Assembly: GCA_026874595.1 (NCBI GenBank)
Contig: CM049307.1
Coordinates: forward strand, 79,832,643-79,896,642
Length of the DNA stretch: 64,000 nucleotides
Direction of reading: 5' to 3'
DNA from: Sipunculus nudus
Lineage: Eukaryota; Annelida; Sipuncula; Golfingiida; Sipunculidae
The notes under the pieces are model-generated. The model was not told where the DNA came from. It was given only the letters and a program-made list of their open reading frames with translations, and ran no database searches. Below are positions 59,427-64,000 of this stretch, in pieces. The translations under genes were made by a program, and so were the position numbers. How positions within the stretch are numbered: the stretch's first letter is position 1; the number at the start of each line of letters is the position of its first letter.

Positions 59427-60350
59427 CTGAGCTTCACTTTAGTCTAACAAAATATATTTCATTTACACATTGTACATATATTCCTATATTTGTAGATCAG
59501 TACATAACCTCACAGAATGCACCTCGAATGGAATTAGTATTCACCAATTACTTTTATGGAGATAAATATTTGTTGGGTAGTAATTTTACTACAACACAGG
59601 GAATATACATATTCAAGTCCTTTTAAAACTTCTTATTAGTGATTTTATCGAACTAGGCTGCCCAGTACAATTTTTGTTCACTTGTCTATCGATACCTTGT
59701 CAATACATGAACATCTTAAAGCATTAAATATATAAACTAATTATAATAACATAAAAATTTCTATGTCGGAAATATATTGTTTAGTTTTATTTAGAAAGGT
59801 AGTGATTCATCCAGGCTGGACTTATAATGAACTCTTGGTCTATTTGTAGCCATCTTTTCATTTTACAACTTTAAAGTTGTCAACCATATTTTAATAAAGT
59901 GATAATAGAGATGAGGGTAAAATTGTATGTATGGAAACACTGGAAAAGATAATTTGAGTATATGTGATTATGTCAACCATTTGAGTACAAATATCACTGA
60001 GGTAAAGCTTGGTATTACTTGTATTGTGAACACTCAGGCCATGCGTATCTATAGGCATATTGGTAGGTGAAACCAAGCACTAAAGCCTGAAAAAAATATA
60101 AAGACTGTAAACTGTGAATCTGTTTCCTCTTCACCATGTAAATGCAATGTTAACATCTAAGACAATATAAATCAATGTTCGAATTGTGAGGTTCTGTTTA
60201 AAAATTATTGAATCAATTAATCAAATCCTGTATTTGTATAAAATTCGAGACAGTCACGACTACGTTTTTTTTAACTAAAATTTCTAAAATAATATAGTAG
60301 ATGGCTCTGCATTCAACTTATTAACATAACGGGGCATTTTATGTACATAC

Positions 60351-60554
60351 CTGCAGATATTCTTGCAGATCAAATATTGTCGGTACTGCAACTTCTCCCA
60401 GCCTCACAATCTGTCCAGTACGGTCTAGGCTGCATTCAGGAAAATGCTGACTGCATATTAGTGATTTCACCGATGAAAGGCACAGTCCGCCGGCAGTTTC
60501 TCACCCACTCTCCGGTCTCCGTGGCCTACAGGTTGCTTGATCTTGTTCGGAAAT
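60351..60554 (-). pseudogene. Decayed THAP-domain exon upstream of the pogo-like relic
   Basis: Acceptor ATGATTGCAG and donor CTGCAG|GTATGT. The second half reads SLICSQHFPECSLDRTGQIV then RLGEVAVPTIF, the Cys-x2-His ligands and the AVPTIF box that close a THAP domain. The first half (ETGEWVRNCRRTVPFIGEI) is in a neighbouring frame behind an in-frame TAG, so the exon has one stop and one frameshift. Its last codon ends in phase 0, matching the psq-type exon at 59426. No exon with the first Cys pair was found. Confidence 0.72.
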
Positions 60555-60567
60555 CTGCAATCATTTG

Positions 60568-62227
60568 AACACTCTTTTTTATGATATTTTTCTATCTTAA
60601 AATTATCATGGTAAATTTCCTCCGGCACCAATTTGGTAATAAACTTCGGCAGACCATTTTAATTAAGTTGCTTTCTGCCGCAGAATTTAGCTTATTTCGA
60701 TACTACCACATTAGTAAAGTCACTTGGTAAAAGTCTCTTATTGGTTTCTAATTGCAGCAATTGTGATACGGTTATGCTGTTCTGTCGACAAGCAGGACCT
60801 GGGTAATCAGGGTCATCTGTCATTGTAGACCAATCAAACACTGTAAATCAAGTGTGACGTCAATCTGTCTAATGGCTGGACCTAGGTACTCAATAGGGGG
60901 TCATTTGCCAATCGCTGATCAGCGTAAACACTGTGTTTTAATCAAGTGTAAATAATAATGTTATGATATTATATATCACTGCTGAAGCTTGAACTCAGCT
61001 GAGGATTACCTCCTGAACGCAGACCAACATGTGAAATACAGCTATTGACTGGTGTATTCAGTAGTGATGGGTTCCACACTTTTATAATTGATGACCAGCT
61101 GGTTGGTGCTAAACGATCAGATAATCAATGTTGCAGTGCATTGGATTAAAAAGTTTTTTTATATCTATTTCTTTGTCATGAAAAAATGTTTACAATAAAA
61201 AATCTATACAAATGTTTCTACTCATAGTACCACAACAAATGTCTGAACTAACAGAACTACTACTGTTAACTGCATGCCTTAGTTTACTACATACACATCT
61301 GGGCTATAGCATAAGCATTATCAAATACTAGCTGATAGACCCGGTATATCGGGCTTATTGCCGGGGTTGGGGAGATTTATTAACTGAGATGTGAAATGTT
61401 GGCTCATTTTTTTTAATCCAAAAGTTAACAGAAAATATAGGTTTTCAGTGGGAAACTATCTCCATAAGATATGTAAAAACATTTTGGCACGACTGCAGAA
61501 TGACTCACCCACCTCTCTGAGGCACAACACTTCTGTGAACAGAAAACGTTTCTATGTACAGCTGCTTGTATCTTAATTTTGCCACTTTTAAATTACATGA
61601 ATCCTTAACATCATACCTTCCGTCCGTATAAACTCCGTATAATCTGGTGGAGACAGTGCGTGAGTGATCCTGCAGTCGCTCCATTATTTTTAACATTCAT
61701 TCTGTGGTTCTGTCCTAGTGGCAAGAAATTTATACCCCGTTATGTTAACCTTGATGTCCTGGCCAGTGATGGTGTTGACATTGCGAACCGGAATGAGACG
61801 CGGGGGCATTCAGGTTTTCGATGATATGTGACTGGATTCTATAGGTGGACGTATAAAGATTGGGTTGATGTGAGGAACACATGAAAGATTTATTAAGCGG
61901 ACCCAACGGGATTCCATGCAGAGTGTCCGTATTCATTTTCAACCGCCGCAATGTTTTTTTTTTCATCGTATCAGGCAAATTTTGAGGCCTGAAACCCCAG
62001 ACACCACTCCACCGCACCCCACCCGACGCATGTTCCTGAAATTGGGACCTTGAATTAGGTTTTGTCATTAATCCTCCTGGGTTGATCTCTCCATTTCATA
62101 AAGCGAGAAACATGTGTTTTTCTCTTTCACTGACCACGCACGTCGGTCAAATCCCTCATTGAAAGCATGCGCTATTCATATGAACAATAGTCCTTAGTAT
62201 TAGGGGTAAAGTGACAACGATGCACGC
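60568..62227. other. No gene recognised
   Basis: AT-rich flank of the THAP/pogo relic. A short CCCGGTATATCGGG palindrome lies near 61341. No exon or repeat with known ends was seen. Confidence 0.5.
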
Positions 62228-64000
62228 ATTCCGGTAATTGCCGAAGACAGTTCGGTTGTGCTCGGTTAAAAAAAATGGAAAAATCACTCAAAATTATATG
62301 TATATTAAAAATTATTTATTTTCATATCGCCTATGTCACTGCGGGGATAATAACCTTTAAAATGATGTATGGCACAATATTGTACACAGCGCGGTTTTAG
62401 AGAACATTGCGCACAAACATGAACTGAATTCCTTTTATAAGTATTAGATATTATTTTTATTATACTATAACTGCAAACAAGTCTTAATAGCACTCTTGAG
62501 TTTGGAGGATGTGCCGCCCTTCCTTCGGTTATATATTTCATACTTCTAAACCTGTTCATACTGATTGACTATTGAATCGATTGATAAATGTCAACCAGAA
62601 TGAAAAATCATTGCATAACTTAAAAATTAAATTCCAACTGATTCCCATCACTATAGTATTCACAGTAGTATTTAAGAGTCATCTGCATGCCAGTGGTGGA
62701 TTAAGCCTTACTGGTCACAGTAACCTGGACCTGGGTGTTTATAGCTCAGGGTGGCCTGCCATTGCTGATCAACTACAAAATTAAAATAGTACATTGGCAT
62801 ATGTGAAAATATTTTCCCCATTGATACTTAAAATGTAAAAACAAACAAACAAACAAAAAACAGTGGTTACAACACACAAACTAGGCCACTACCTATTAGT
62901 AATATAAAGATTGAACGGTATTTATATCAAGTTCTGCCATAAATATGTTTACGTCATGATCATCGTGACTATAATACTATCTTTGTGTTTATCATTTAAA
63001 TCACCGCCATCAACCTGTGTGGCATTTATGTGCTTTCTGGAGACATGAGTTTGGAATGCTAGAGGCGGATCCGGGGGGGGGGGGGGGGGTGTACGGAGCT
63101 GTCATTCCACCTGGACGACTTCGGGATTGAAGACTCTGGGATTGACGACATTCTGAATGGAAGACATTCCGAAGACGACAATATAATTTGATACGTCAGA
63201 AGGAGTTCAAGGAGGGTAATTGGGGAATTACTACTGTAGTTGGGGCTAGGGTTAGGTTTTAGTAAGGGTTAAAGGTTAGGTTTTTAGTTTTGGGTTGGGT
63301 GGTAATTCCGGTAATTGCCGAAGACAGTTCGGTTGTGCTCGGTTAAAAAAAATGGAAAAATCACTCAAAATTATATGTATATTAAAAATTATTTATTTTC
63401 ATATCGCCTATGTCACTGCGGAGATAATAACCTTTAAAATGATGTATGGCACAATATTGTACACAGCGCGGTTTTAGAGAACATTGCGCACAAACGTGAA
63501 CTTAATTCCTTTTATAAGTATTAGATAGTATTTTTATTATACTATAACTGCAAACAAGTCTTCTAAACCTGTTCATACTGATTGTCTATTGAATCGATTG
63601 ATAAATGTCAACCAGAGTGAAAAATCATTGCATAACTTAAAAATAAAATTCCAACTGATTCCCATCACTAGTATTCACAGTAGTATTTAAGAGTCATCTG
63701 CATGCCAGTGGTGGATTAAGCCTTACTGGTCACAGTAACCTGGACCTGGGTGTTAATAGCTCAGGGTGGCCTGCCATTGCTGATCAACTACAAAATTAAA
63801 ATAGTACATTGGCATATGTGAAAATATTTTCCCATTGATACTTAAAATGTAAAAACAAACAAACAAACAAAAAAACAGTGGTTACAACACACAAACTATA
63901 GGCCATTACCTATTAGTAATATAAAGATTGAACGGTATTTATATCAAGTTCTGCCATAAATATGTTTACGTCATGATCATCGTGACTATAATACTATCTT
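62228..64000 (+). repeat. Direct duplication with ~1.08-kb offset, running off the window
   Basis: Copy 1 is 62228-62993 and copy 2 is 63305 to the window end. Both start ATTCCGGTAATTGCCGAAGA and are nearly identical. Copy 2 lacks about 61 bp (after GCAAACAAGTCT) and four bases at ACTATAGTATT. The spacer holds a 17-base poly-G run and degenerate telomere-like motifs. Confidence 0.9.
63235..63300 (+). repeat. Degenerate telomere-like GGGTTA motifs
   Basis: GGGGCTAGGGTTAGG, AAGGGTTAAAGGTTAGG and GGGTTGGG lie in a row. The run is short and impure, so it is a telomere-like relic or chance G/T enrichment, not a chromosome end. Confidence 0.35.

Noticed and set aside
63235-63300. Chromosome end or true telomere array
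   Set aside because: The GGGTTA-like motifs are few and impure, and ordinary duplicated sequence follows.

Overview
The window looks like AT-rich invertebrate nuclear DNA. I infer a lophotrochozoan, most likely a mollusc, from the intron-split genes, the THAP/P-element/PIF1/YqaJ repertoire, the DIRS and Gypsy elements, and a hairpin-ended GGAC-rich repeat family. The species cannot be named from sequence alone. No rRNA, convincing tRNA gene or CRISPR array was seen. The window is mostly mobile DNA of different ages.

Region 1 (0-13.6 kb) holds two long, open, multi-exon genes that converge. A PIF1-family helicase with a C-terminal PHD finger lies on + (3 exons, 125-7000, 1051 aa). A P-element/THAP9-type transposase lies on - (4 exons, 13462-8012, 911 aa). 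Splice phases close exactly in both. Each carries a nearby duplication of an exon or exon edge.

Region 2 (14.6-26.35 kb) is a Ty3/Gypsy LTR element with a 5.6-kb DIRS-type tyrosine-recombinase retrotransposon nested inside its reverse-transcriptase gene. The DIRS boundaries can be placed to the base because its internal complementary region mirrors both ends. The Gypsy gag/pol junction keeps a textbook TTTAAAC frameshift signal. Both elements are broken by indels, and no 5' LTR was found.

Region 3 (26.4-49.6 kb) has no convincing gene. It holds a 4-kb complex tandem array (32.6-36.8 kb) with repeated hairpin ends, a pogo-type terminal-inverted-repeat element (38.5-39.8 kb), several fold-back/MITE-like elements, a 1.58-kb element with an 8-bp target duplication (44.2-45.8 kb), a ~280-bp inverted repeat pair (48.2-49.35 kb), and many TA and poly-G/C tracts.

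Region 4 (49.7-64 kb) holds a three-exon THAP-domain gene (51.1-52.6 kb, +) overlapping tail-to-tail with a broken YqaJ-nuclease gene (-), a decayed minus-strand relic joining a THAP exon in phase to psq/CENP-B-type helix-turn-helix and pogo DDE remnants (58.7-60.55 kb), and a ~1.08-kb direct duplication that runs off the right edge.

The proteins recognised all belong to transposition-linked families: helicase, transposases, nuclease, DNA-binding domains and reverse transcriptases. Whether the intact helicase and P-like transposase genes are host-domesticated, still mobile, or parts of one larger element is the main open question.
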